A stretch of 64,000 nucleotides of DNA from Saprospiraceae bacterium (GCA_020631235.1 JAHDHQ010000001.1:113858-177857); one strand, 5' to 3'. Shown: positions 1-9,492, counted from the first letter of the stretch. Numbers and translations: made by a program. The notes: generated by a model not told the origin, from the letters alone.

Positions 1-2
1 CT

Positions 3-290
3 GACCTCACAGCAGACTTTTCTTGCTATGATGATAAAGAAGTGATTGACATCATTTGTACTATGGACAAACTAGAACTTGTCTTTGATGATGGTTCTAA
101 AATTCTAACAAATGTAGACTGTCCAAAAATATTTTCAATCAGTTCACCTTGCAGTGCCTTTGATCATGTAGAAACTTCACCTGGTGTATGGTCAATGAAT
201 ATAAATTATCCTCCATGTAGTTCAGCAATGGTGAACTGCCCATGTTATGATGATTGCACAGGAACGGCAATAGTAACTATTAAACAATAA
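3..290 (+). CDS. C-terminal part of a Cys-rich secreted protein, truncated by window start
   Basis: Frame is open leftwards past the listed GTG at 42 (DLTADFSCYDDKE-VIDIICTMD...); Cys-rich; ends 11 bp before the next CDS. Confidence 0.65.
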   Translation, partial: DLTADFSCYDDKEVIDIICTMDKLELVFDDGSKILTNVDCPKIFSISSPCSAFDHVETSPGVWSMNINYPPCSSAMVNCPCYDDCTGTAIVTIKQ

Positions 291-301
291 TCTGATCCAC
301 A

Positions 302-3300
302 ATGAAAAAATACCTATTATTCATATTACTATTTATTTCAGCAACAGATTCATACGCTCAATGCGATTATATATGTGATTGTATTGAAATAGAATTGCCA
401 ACACCAGTACAAAAAAATGTGTGTAGTGGAAATTCAGATGCTACGGCTGATGATATAGATTGCAGCTTTGCACCTGGTGATTGTATTTTCGACCTAGACG
501 ATTTTATTGTAGGCACACTACATCCTGGAACATGGACGCAAATTTCAGGTAGCCCTAGTATTTCATGGAATTTTCAAAATCAATTTTCTTTATATGGTTT
601 AGAAGGACTGTATGAATTTACTTACACCGTAGAATGTCATGGATGCACTTTTGAAGAAACATATAAATTAAATGTTGCACCCGTTTATGACCATGTACAA
701 TTAAATTATTGTTCTGATCAGGATGAAAATATTGATTTAGCAAATGAGTTGCCTTCAGACTATGATCTTTCAAATTATGATCCTGCTTTATGGACACCAC
801 TTTGTAGTAGTAATGGATTTGCAGATTTTGGAAATTTCAATCCTTCACAAGTAACGCCAGGTTATTATTCTTGGCTGATAACACTTGATGATTCGTTATT
901 TGATGATGAATATTGCCCTGGATCTTGTAGTTTTTATGTGGTAGCCAAAGTTTCCGCAGCACCAATAGTCAATCTTCCTGATACCGTATTTATATGTGGG
1001 AAAAATTGTGGAGGTGGTGGTTCAGGCACCAACCTAAATACTTTTTTGGAAGCTGGATCTAATACTACAGGATCATGGAGCAAAATATTTGATTGTAATA
1101 ATGATGTGCAAACTAATTTATGTCCTACGTTCACACTAACGGGTGGAATGACCTATTCAAGTATTGGGTTTGTTCAAGAATGTCTTGACAAAGTGTTTTA
1201 TTCGGTAACATCTAATGGTTGTACCACATGCGAAGAAATGTATATTCAAAACATACCTGCCCCTCCTGAAATTCCGCAAGACACGTTTTGTAATTCTCCT
1301 GGAAGTATTCTCATTGTTGGTGGCATCGGATCAGGTGCCATGCTAGAAGTAGATAATCCTTCTGACTATCAAGTAACAGGCGTACCCAATCCATTTGATC
1401 CTTCCACATTACCATTAGGAGCAAACATAGCTTATATTACTAGAATTTTTTATGAAGGTAATTCAATAGATTATATATGTTCATTTGCAGGATGTACTGA
1501 ACAAACAGCATTTATTATTGAAGATTGTTGTGGTGGAGTGGTCATTGATGTACAAGCAAATATAATTACTGATGAATATTGTCAACTTTCTGATGGAGCT
1601 ATTGATATAGACGTTTCAGGTGGTTCGCAACCATATATCTTTGATTGGAGTAATGGAGCGCAAACAGAAGACATTACAGGTTTAGAAAATGGAACTTATA
1701 CCGTCACCGTAACAGATCAAGATGATTGTCAAGTAATACAATCATTTACCATTAATTTAGATCCAGGAAACATAGATGCAGATGTAACATTTGATAATAT
1801 TAGTTGTGCAGATCCTGATGGTTACATTTATGTAAATAGTGTTTCAAATGCCAATTTGCCGATAACCATAACTGTATTTCATGTACCTAATATTTGTCCT
1901 TTCCAACAAATTACAACTTCATCATTTCCACAAACATTTACAGTTACATGTACAGGAGAATATACAGTAACATTTGAAGACCAAGATGGATGTTTATATA
2001 CTGAAACCTTAGAAATAAATGACGAATCAGGATGTTGTGATCCAATAGTCATTGATGCAACAATTGTTCATCCTACATGTGGTCAAAATGATGGAGAAAT
2101 TTTGCTATCCGTATCGGGTGGCGTTCCTGGATACACTTATGATTGGCTGCCTACTGGATTGGTAGGAAATAATCAAGTAGGTATTCCTGCAGGAGATTAT
2201 TATGTTACAGTAACCGACCAAGAAGGATGTACCGAAACTGGCCAATATGAATTAGTAGATGATAACTCAGGATGTTGTACACCTGAATTTGAAATTGAAA
2301 TGGTCATCGATGATTTATCATTAGGGAATAACTGTAACCTGCAATATAACTCACCGATTAATATGACTTGTAACGAGTGTTGCAGTGATGGTGCAGCTTC
2401 ATTTACAATTACAAAGACTTTGAAGTTAGGAAGCACCATTTTAGCCACAGTAACAACTTCATGGAGTGGGGCAGTTCCTTGTATTAATTATGGACAGACA
2501 GGAGGTATTTCTCCTGATAATCCATGTATATTAAATCCTGGTGACATAGTTACATATGAGCAAACTATATCTAACATCACAAACTTAAGTGGTTGCGATA
2601 TGGTGGTCGTAAATAGCACAGTATCAGGAAATTTGCCCCCATTGACTCAAGGTTGGATTGATGGTTGCGATTGTTGTGAAGAATGTACTTATACACTAGA
2701 AGCAGAAGATTTAATAACAGGTGGCGACATAATGTATTATAGTGAATGTGAACCTTCATCTAGCTTTAGCTTATATGGGCTTAATACAATTGTCCATGAT
2801 CTAACAGTTTTCAAATCTAAAATCAAGTATACGGTTTATGAAGATTGCGGTGATGGGCCAAGTCTATATGAAACCTGGAACGAAGAAAAGGTAGAAGTAG
2901 ATGGACAAGGTTCAAATTTTAAATCAATTGGATCAAATACATGGTCTTCAGGGTTTACAATAAACGACATTGGGCTTTGTTCAAATAATGGTTCTACAGT
3001 GAACATAGATCTTTCTAATGCAGTTTACGATGGTTCAGATCTTAATCAATTCTTTTTAGACCTCGAAGCTGAAGTAATTGTTCAAATGGGAAATGCAGGA
3101 TATACCCTTGGAACAGATTACTATGTTTATGCAACCATATCTAATTCAACTAAACAGTTGAATTTTCCATACGCATGTAATGATGATTGGTTTGTTTTTA
3201 ACTCAGATGATTGTGATATACAAAGCAATTGTTCTTCGTGTCCATCAATTGTATGTGGTACGACATGTGATTCAAATGTTGGTGGGCTTGATGATGGTGA

Positions 3301-3481
3301 ACTGGGCACTAATTACATATCTCCCTGTGGTACACTTACTTTTTCAATGATAGCAACAGGCGATTGCGGAATAAATTCTACACCATGCCCTTATGATTTA
3401 GGTGATATTATACCCTTGACAATAACAAACGGTTTATTTAATCCACAGCATAATGTGAGCTGTACAACTACTTGCCCATGA
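302..3481 (+). CDS. Large Cys-rich secreted protein with SprB-type repeats
   Basis: Signal peptide MKKYLLFILLFISATDSYAQ; SprB-like units (GGSQPYIFDWSNGAQTEDITGLENGTYTVTVTDQDDC); many CC/CxCC clusters; no recognisable type A T9SS C-terminal domain. Confidence 0.85.
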   Translation: MKKYLLFILLFISATDSYAQCDYICDCIEIELPTPVQKNVCSGNSDATADDIDCSFAPGDCIFDLDDFIVGTLHPGTWTQISGSPSISWNFQNQFSLYGLEGLYEFTYTVECHGCTFEETYKLNVAPVYDHVQLNYCSDQDENIDLANELPSDYDLSNYDPALWTPLCSSNGFADFGNFNPSQVTPGYYSWLITLDDSLFDDEYCPGSCSFYVVAKVSAAPIVNLPDTVFICGKNCGGGGSGTNLNTFLEAGSNTTGSWSKIFDCNNDVQTNLCPTFTLTGGMTYSSIGFVQECLDKVFYSVTSNGCTTCEEMYIQNIPAPPEIPQDTFCNSPGSILIVGGIGSGAMLEVDNPSDYQVTGVPNPFDPSTLPLGANIAYITRIFYEGNSIDYICSFAGCTEQTAFIIEDCCGGVVIDVQANIITDEYCQLSDGAIDIDVSGGSQPYIFDWSNGAQTEDITGLENGTYTVTVTDQDDCQVIQSFTINLDPGNIDADVTFDNISCADPDGYIYVNSVSNANLPITITVFHVPNICPFQQITTSSFPQTFTVTCTGEYTVTFEDQDGCLYTETLEINDESGCCDPIVIDATIVHPTCGQNDGEILLSVSGGVPGYTYDWLPTGLVGNNQVGIPAGDYYVTVTDQEGCTETGQYELVDDNSGCCTPEFEIEMVIDDLSLGNNCNLQYNSPINMTCNECCSDGAASFTITKTLKLGSTILATVTTSWSGAVPCINYGQTGGISPDNPCILNPGDIVTYEQTISNITNLSGCDMVVVNSTVSGNLPPLTQGWIDGCDCCEECTYTLEAEDLITGGDIMYYSECEPSSSFSLYGLNTIVHDLTVFKSKIKYTVYEDCGDGPSLYETWNEEKVEVDGQGSNFKSIGSNTWSSGFTINDIGLCSNNGSTVNIDLSNAVYDGSDLNQFFLDLEAEVIVQMGNAGYTLGTDYYVYATISNSTKQLNFPYACNDDWFVFNSDDCDIQSNCSSCPSIVCGTTCDSNVGGLDDGELGTNYISPCGTLTFSMIATGDCGINSTPCPYDLGDIIPLTITNGLFNPQHNVSCTTTCP

Positions 3482-3741
3482 TAATAGCTTTCAACTTGTT
3501 TTTTCGAGATTGGATCAATATTCTAGGTTTAGGAGGCATTACTACTTCCATAGTAAGCTATATGAAGGATTTCACGGAAGGTGCATTTGTAGGGATCATA
3601 TTTGTGATTCTAGCAGTCATAAAAACCATATTCGAATTAAACAATAAAAGAAAAGAAGGAAAATTATTAGACGCCAAAATTCGAACTGAAGAAAGTAAAA
3701 ATTACCACTTAAAAAATAAAATAGATGAAGAAGAAAAATAG
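3472..3741 (+). CDS. Small membrane protein (holin-like size, function unknown)
   Basis: Hydrophobic segments plus charged C-terminal helix; start overlaps upstream stop by 10 bp. Confidence 0.65.
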   Translation: MPMIIAFNLFFRDWINILGLGGITTSIVSYMKDFTEGAFVGIIFVILAVIKTIFELNNKRKEGKLLDAKIRTEESKNYHLKNKIDEEEK

Positions 3742-3916
3742 AAATTTAACAGCAATAGTTTTAGGAGTACTAGCATTTTTCTACCTAAGTAAGAAAGACC
3801 CATTTTATGGGAAACCCGATGTAAATTATACTGCTCCTCCTTTGCCACCAGTACCTACAACGTTTGATCAATCAAATAATTTACCATCAAATACCAGGTT
3901 AAATACTACGCTATGA
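3725..3916 (+). CDS. Small N-terminally anchored single-TM protein
   Basis: MKKKNRNLTAIVLGVLAFFYLSKKD; overlaps genes on both sides. Confidence 0.6.
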   Translation: MKKKNRNLTAIVLGVLAFFYLSKKDPFYGKPDVNYTAPPLPPVPTTFDQSNNLPSNTRLNTTL

Positions 3917-4545
3917 CCACACCCGTACTTTTAGGTTTAATGTTAACACTTTGGGCTTTCATTACCAATAAAAAAGAAAATGTAGTTTTTGTTCCAGGAA
4001 ACGACAACGGTAATGACATTCCTGCTATTGAAGAACTGCAAAACAGAAATGTACAAGCCTTCCTTTCAGTGATCCAATACGCAGAAGGTACTTACAGTCA
4101 AAACAATCCATATGCAGTTACTTATGGATATAGTCACGTAATTTCTAATTTTTCAGACCATCCTACCAATACAGGAGAATGGAACGGTGAAGTATTGCCT
4201 GATTCATTTTGTATCAATGTCGGCCTTAGTCCTGGTTGCAGATCAACGGCAGCTGGTGCATACCAATTTTTGCAACCTACCTGGAATGAAGTAAAAAATG
4301 TTTTGCAACTGCAAAATTTTTCTTCAGAGTCACAAGATATTGCAGCAAAGTATAGAATCAACCTAAGAGGAGGATTGGAAATGGTAAAAAATGGACAGTT
4401 TACAGACGCAATTTTTAAGGTAAATCGAGAATGGGCGAGCTTACCAGGTTCACCATATGGACAGCCCACAAAATCTATGAATGAATTAAAATCATTCTAT
4501 GAATCACAAGGTGGATTATATAACTATCAAATGCCTATAGCCTAA
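3913..4545 (+). CDS. Membrane-anchored lambda endolysin (R)-like lysozyme / lytic transglycosylase (GH104-like)
   Basis: N-terminal TM; VQAFLSVIQYAEGT, SDHP, STAAGAYQFLQPTW, SQDIAA, AIFKVNREWASLPGSPYGQ match the lambda R pattern (AWSEGT, SDHP, STGAGRYQLL, SPKSQD, IWASLPGAGYGQ). Confidence 0.85.
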   Translation: MTTPVLLGLMLTLWAFITNKKENVVFVPGNDNGNDIPAIEELQNRNVQAFLSVIQYAEGTYSQNNPYAVTYGYSHVISNFSDHPTNTGEWNGEVLPDSFCINVGLSPGCRSTAAGAYQFLQPTWNEVKNVLQLQNFSSESQDIAAKYRINLRGGLEMVKNGQFTDAIFKVNREWASLPGSPYGQPTKSMNELKSFYESQGGLYNYQMPIA

Positions 4546-4546
4546 T

Positions 4547-5038
4547 ATGACCGTATATAAAATTGTAATACCCTTAGAAAATGAAGTTGGATTTGACCTG
4601 GCCAATAGGGTAGTGGATGAAAATAGAAACTCTAATCCGTCGGGTTCGGTCGGACTTAGATCTTATTCAAACGTACCGATTAGTGTAAATCAAACAGATC
4701 CTACCTATTTTATTACCAAGGAAATAACTAATGGCAACGATGTAGAAAGACAATATCTAGTAGCAGTGCAAGGCCCTACAACTTTTGAAAAATTAAACCA
4801 AATATTCAAAAACGCCATCAATGGTCAATTCGATATTTCTAACGGTACGGTGCTAATTACTGGAAATGGTGACGGTGGTTTAGGATTTGGTTTTGGCTTC
4901 GGCATGTTTCCAAATTGGATATTTCTTGCAGCTATCGGAGTTTCCAGTATTCAAATATTAAGGAAAAAAAATCCTGCATTATGGGGAAGTGTAGCTTCAG
5001 TAGCAGCGATGCAGTATTATAAATCAATACAAAAATAA
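4547..5038 (+). CDS. Hypothetical protein with glycine-rich segment and C-terminal TM
   Basis: GDGGLGFGFGFGMFPNWIFLAAIGVSSIQIL; compact operon position. Confidence 0.65.
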   Translation: MTVYKIVIPLENEVGFDLANRVVDENRNSNPSGSVGLRSYSNVPISVNQTDPTYFITKEITNGNDVERQYLVAVQGPTTFEKLNQIFKNAINGQFDISNGTVLITGNGDGGLGFGFGFGMFPNWIFLAAIGVSSIQILRKKNPALWGSVASVAAMQYYKSIQK

Positions 5039-5508
5039 TGAGAGATCAAACATGTACAATAGACGGATGCGAGATACCAAACTCAAATAATGGTAATTCC
5101 AATAACACAAATACACCTGGAACTTCAAACACAAATACAAATCCCGGGTATTTAGTTGCCGTATTTGAACAAGAAAATTGTTCGGCTTGTGATCAAGCTA
5201 AACCATTTATTACTTCAATAGAAAGTAAACTTCCTAATAATGTTTCTTTCCAAAGAATCGATGCGCCAAGTAGGCAGGATCTTATAACTAAATATAGTTT
5301 AAGAATAACACCGACATTGTTAGTGCTTAACGGTTCAACAGTATTAGCTAGATATGAGGCTCAACAGATTGAGCAAGCAGAAGTTTCAGGAGATATCTAT
5401 CAATATTTTGAGCAGGATAATGACATCATTCCAGGAAACAGTAAAAAATCGAATGTAGGAATTATTGCTGCAATTGCAATCATAGCATTTTTCATTTTCA
5501 AAAAATAG
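5038..5508 (+). CDS. Thioredoxin-fold protein with CxxC and C-terminal membrane anchor
   Basis: NCSACDQAKPFITSIESKL...LRITPTLLVLNG (CxxC and cis-Pro TPT); C-terminal VGIIAAIAIIAFFIFKK. Confidence 0.75.
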   Translation: MRDQTCTIDGCEIPNSNNGNSNNTNTPGTSNTNTNPGYLVAVFEQENCSACDQAKPFITSIESKLPNNVSFQRIDAPSRQDLITKYSLRITPTLLVLNGSTVLARYEAQQIEQAEVSGDIYQYFEQDNDIIPGNSKKSNVGIIAAIAIIAFFIFKK

Positions 5509-5512
5509 ATTC

Positions 5513-5848
5513 ATGACAAAGAAAGAAAGAAACAACTACTTAACAGTTGGCTTAGTCGCTTTGGCTTTTTTCATGTTTACGAGAAGGGGAGTAGGGCAAG
5601 GAAACAACAGTCAATACCCGTATTACCAATTCGAAAATGTGCCAGCAGCACCAATACAAAGTCAATCTGCTTTAATAGATTGGATTCAGGCAATAGTTGC
5701 CGTTTATGGTGTAGCAGCTCCATTGTTCGAACCTGGCCAACCGTTTTACAACTTATTTAAAAAGGATGCTGAAAAGGAAATTAAAGACGGAATGATAGAT
5801 CTATCAGCTTTCAATCAAATTAATTGGAATCAAATTTTAAACGCATAA
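5513..5848 (+). CDS. Small N-terminally anchored membrane protein
   Basis: MTKKERNNYLTVGLVALAFFMFTRRG; operon position. Confidence 0.6.
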   Translation: MTKKERNNYLTVGLVALAFFMFTRRGVGQGNNSQYPYYQFENVPAAPIQSQSALIDWIQAIVAVYGVAAPLFEPGQPFYNLFKKDAEKEIKDGMIDLSAFNQINWNQILNA

Positions 5849-5862
5849 AACATTGAAATCAT

Positions 5863-6126
5863 ATGAATAATTTTTTAGTGAATTTATTAGTCAAAGCAAT
5901 CGACAAATTAAGATTAAAAAGCCCTATAATTTTTGCGATTGTCATAGGTATTATTTGGGCAGTTTGGGGAACATTAAATTCAATGGATTTGTCAAACATA
6001 AATCTACCACTTGGATTAAATATTGAAATGGCCATAGATTTTGTGACCATTGTTCTTACAAGTTTACTATCAAGTAAAAACTATCCGTTCTTAAAGCAAA
6101 TAGAATTAAAAGAAAAAGGGAAGTAA
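5863..6126 (+). CDS. Small two-TM membrane protein (holin-like architecture)
   Basis: Two hydrophobic segments and a Lys-rich tail; last gene before a terminator. Confidence 0.6.
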   Translation: MNNFLVNLLVKAIDKLRLKSPIIFAIVIGIIWAVWGTLNSMDLSNINLPLGLNIEMAIDFVTIVLTSLLSSKNYPFLKQIELKEKGK

Positions 6127-6162
6127 GAAGAAATTTTTTCATTGAGGTTTACTTTTTGGTTA

Positions 6163-6196
6163 TGGCCCTTGGGATTTATCCCAGGGTTTTTTTTTG
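6163..6196 (+). terminator. Intrinsic terminator ending the 302-6126 operon
   Basis: CCCTTGGGATTTATCCCAGGG followed by T-tract. Confidence 0.75.
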
Positions 6197-6308
6197 TGGG
6201 ATGTACTATTATATTGACACTAAATAAACAAATGCTTGTATTTATGTAATAATAAATATATATTTGTTGTGATAAATATAATGTTTGTCGATGTATAGAA
6301 GTTGGTAT

Positions 6309-6344
6309 AAAAACTAGGATGAATAAAGATTTATCCTAGTTTTA
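6309..6344. terminator. Bidirectional terminator-like hairpin
   Basis: AAAACTAGGAT...ATCCTAGTTTT flanked by A/T tracts. Confidence 0.5.
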
Positions 6345-6423
6345 AAAAAAAGAAAAGATTTTCTAGTCTTCATATCAGATGTTCAAAAAGTTGAATGTCA
6401 ATAACCCCATCCTAAAAATAGGT

Positions 6424-6455
6424 AGCCACTAACTCAGATTGTTAGTGGCTTTTTT
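6424..6455 (+). terminator. Intrinsic terminator
   Basis: AGCCACTAAC-tcagatt-GTTAGTGGCT then TTTTT. Confidence 0.75.
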
Positions 6456-6482
6456 AAGTGTAAATTTTAAATAAATAAGCTC

Positions 6483-6728
6483 GTGATACTAAAATTAGAT
6501 GATTTAATTTCTGCTGGATTTTACTATCCAAAAGACAAAGATAATTTGCCAAATTTCGATTTAGTTTGCATAGATCTACCTGCGTTTGATCTTTACGGAT
6601 TAGCATTGACAAAAGAAAAATATCCCGAAGGTATTGAGTTAAAAAAACTAATTAATATTATTGAATCTGCTTGTCATGAAAGAATGGTGGACATAATTCA
6701 TGAAGAGCGAATGGGTCAAGATCTATAA
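6483..6728 (+). CDS. Hypothetical protein
   Basis: ORF track, 81 aa, GTG start. Confidence 0.45.
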   Translation: MILKLDDLISAGFYYPKDKDNLPNFDLVCIDLPAFDLYGLALTKEKYPEGIELKKLINIIESACHERMVDIIHEERMGQDL

Positions 6729-6740
6729 TAAACTTAAACT

Positions 6741-7001
6741 ATGATTAAATACTGGAAATGGGCTCATAAAAGATATTACCAACTAGGAAGTGAAAATACA
6801 CATATCGTTTTTTGGTGGCGTGGGTTTTCACATGGGCGTGCAAGTTATTTTTGGATTAAAATGTTTGGGTTAAACTTAATTACATTTTTAATAGCACATC
6901 CGAAAAGCCAAATAGGGTGGTGGTTTAAAGGTTTATGTAGTCGAATTCAAATAAAAATATTAAAATGGAATATAATTCCCATTCAACAAATAGATGACTA
7001 G
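6741..7001 (+). CDS. Hypothetical protein (Trp/Lys-rich)
   Basis: ORF track, adjacent to the previous ORF. Confidence 0.4.
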   Translation: MIKYWKWAHKRYYQLGSENTHIVFWWRGFSHGRASYFWIKMFGLNLITFLIAHPKSQIGWWFKGLCSRIQIKILKWNIIPIQQIDD

Positions 7002-7019
7002 ATTATTAATTATAACTTA

Positions 7020-7298
7020 ATGAAAAAGGGGAAATCTGTATTTTTTGAGTTAAGCAAAATTTTAAATTATTTATATATGAAAAAAGAAGTAGGATTTTAC
7101 ATGATTTACTTAGATGGAGGAGGTGCTCCATCATACCAACACGGTAACTATGAAAGAGCCTTAATCGAAGCAAAAAGATTATCGAGAACTCATAATCGAA
7201 AAGCCTATGTATTAAAAACCAAAACATCTGTTATGATTAAAGATGACTTCGATGTAGTCAAAGTTGGAAAACCTGATGAGGATTCATTACCTTTTTAA
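7020..7298 (+). CDS. Hypothetical small protein
   Basis: ORF track; soluble, plausible composition. Confidence 0.45.
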   Translation: MKKGKSVFFELSKILNYLYMKKEVGFYMIYLDGGGAPSYQHGNYERALIEAKRLSRTHNRKAYVLKTKTSVMIKDDFDVVKVGKPDEDSLPF

Positions 7299-7425
7299 AA
7301 TGCGGGAGGGCAAAAATACATATGATCGTCATACGCCATATTATCATTGGCGTATGGCTTTGCCATATGACTGATAATGGGATTCGGATATGTGCTGATT
7401 TTTCTAAAGATTTGAAACAATAAAT

Positions 7426-7695
7426 ATGGTTAAAAAACAAGAAGTTAAACACCTAAAAGAAACTGTCGGAAGGCTCTACGCTTTAGCTTTGCAACACGAT
7501 GATTTTGGAACAGATGAATATCACCTATGCAATAACGCTTTAATTACACTCGATGCTTTAGAAAAATTGGCATCATCATCCGAAATTATCTCAACGAAGC
7601 AAAGCGAAGTGGCGGTCTGTGACTTTACACATCATGAGCTACTTATACAATCAGGAATAACAATTTGCAGTAAGTGCGGAGATACTTTACTATGA
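7426..7695 (+). CDS. Hypothetical small protein
   Basis: ORF track; C-terminal H..CxxC (GITICSKCGDTLL). Confidence 0.45.
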   Translation: MVKKQEVKHLKETVGRLYALALQHDDFGTDEYHLCNNALITLDALEKLASSSEIISTKQSEVAVCDFTHHELLIQSGITICSKCGDTLL

Positions 7696-7746
7696 GCAGA
7701 CTGAGAGATAATATGATATAAACGGCATAATGCCATTTATATATAA

Positions 7747-8082
7747 TTAAACATGTATTTTACTTGGAAAATATCTTATTATCTCATTAGGTCTATACAC
7801 TTTTTCCTTCTTAAAATAATGGACAGTTCTACCACGTTTAGGAGTAAATTTCCGATCATATTCATCTACAAGTCTAATAAAGGTTTTGATGTAGCTAATA
7901 TCAGGTAATTCAAATTTGATCTTTTCTAATTTTCTGTTTTTATAAGATCTTCTCATTGTTTCATAGAAATAGAAATGAGTTACCGCAGCTTTAATATTTA
8001 CCGCTGGAATTTTAAGATCAAATAAAATCCAATTCTCACGTTTCATTGTTTCTGTACCGTAATGGAATGAATAAAATTTCAT
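7747..8082 (-). CDS. Hypothetical protein
   Basis: ORF track, 111 aa. Confidence 0.5.
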   Translation of the reverse strand: MKFYSFHYGTETMKRENWILFDLKIPAVNIKAAVTHFYFYETMRRSYKNRKLEKIKFELPDISYIKTFIRLVDEYDRKFTPKRGRTVHYFKKEKVYRPNEIIRYFPSKIHV

Positions 8083-8301
8083 GTGGTTGATTTGTTAACA
8101 AAGTTCGTACATATTTTTCACCCATATATGTATGTATCTGATGCTCAATTCTAAATTTTGCCTATAATTAATATTATGTTAAATAGACATATTGGGAAAT
8201 ATGTAGATACTCCCTACCTAAACCATTTTATAAAACAACAAGATCTTTATTCCAAATAAGTTTGTATTTTGACAATTTAAATCTTTTAACAAACTTCCAT
8301 T

Positions 8302-9492
8302 ATGTACAAAATATTTTTCTTTATTCATTGTTCCATTATTTGCCCTTGCCTAGCAAATGCTCAACAAAATGATTTTTCTAACAAAGACTTAGCATTTGAT
8401 TATTTAATAGAAAAAGCCCATACTTCGATTCAATTTCGTGGTGAGACTAAATTACTTGACAGCATCTTAACTTATTCTTTTGTTGACGATATGGATATCC
8501 TGGCTAACAGAGATATAATAACGCTTGATGGAGATGGTAATACCATTTTTTCTGAAGGCACTGAATATTCCATTGACGGCGAAATCATAGGTTCTTCTGA
8601 AGAAACCAGAAGCTATGATGAGAATAATAATCTCATTTCAGCTAAAAACTTCATCTGGAATGAAGATGCTGGTGATTATATCTTATATACTGAATGGACC
8701 TACATTTACGATGAAGAATCTAATCAAACCTTAAGACAATATCAAAGATTTAATAATTTGGGTGAAACTGCTTTTGGATCTAAACAAGAACACTTTTATA
8801 CAGGTTCAGTTAGAGATAGTACTCATGATTTTGATTACGAAACATCTCTTGAAGATTTTGTTTTAGATCAACGTCATTTTCATACTACAGAAGATGACAA
8901 ACTAATTTCAACATTGTATCTGCGATATGATGAAGTCTTAGATATTTGGAATAACTATTGGCTTAGAACATATAATTACAACAACGATGGATTGCAAACT
9001 GGTTTTGAAACTTATGGGTGGAATGGCACCGAATTCGAAACCCCAGTTTTAATCCAAGAAAACGAATATGACGCATCAAATAACATTATCAAAAGATGCA
9101 CAGAACTTGGAAATATCTTTACCGGCGAGTTTGAACCATGGAATTGTTTTGAATGGTTACGTGATGAATGTGGCAACATTCTAAGTATTTCAATATTTGA
9201 TTTTGAAGAAGATGAATATATCCAAACTCAAAGAATTGATTACTATTATTCTATTCAAAGCGATAGTAAAGATTTAGCTTCTCAAAATATTCAAATATAC
9301 CCAAACCCTGTCTCTGATATTCTTTATGTAACTGATACAGATCTGAGGAACGATTTTCAAATATTTAATCAAGATGGAAAGATCATTCAGACATATTCTA
9401 AACAAAAAACATCAATTGATTTAACTAATTTAAAGCAAGGAACCTATTTCTTAAAAATTGGCAATAACATACAAAGATTCGTAAAAATATAG
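8302..9492 (+). CDS. T9SS type A sorting domain-containing secreted protein
   Basis: Signal peptide; C-terminal IQIYPNPVSDILYV...GKIIQTY...LKQGTYFLKIGNNIQRFVKI. Confidence 0.85.
   Translation: MYKIFFFIHCSIICPCLANAQQNDFSNKDLAFDYLIEKAHTSIQFRGETKLLDSILTYSFVDDMDILANRDIITLDGDGNTIFSEGTEYSIDGEIIGSSEETRSYDENNNLISAKNFIWNEDAGDYILYTEWTYIYDEESNQTLRQYQRFNNLGETAFGSKQEHFYTGSVRDSTHDFDYETSLEDFVLDQRHFHTTEDDKLISTLYLRYDEVLDIWNNYWLRTYNYNNDGLQTGFETYGWNGTEFETPVLIQENEYDASNNIIKRCTELGNIFTGEFEPWNCFEWLRDECGNILSISIFDFEEDEYIQTQRIDYYYSIQSDSKDLASQNIQIYPNPVSDILYVTDTDLRNDFQIFNQDGKIIQTYSKQKTSIDLTNLKQGTYFLKIGNNIQRFVKI

Noticed and set aside
618-3309. Antisense ORFs within the 302-3481 CDS
   Set aside because: Opposite to a strongly coding frame, no recognisable domain or start context
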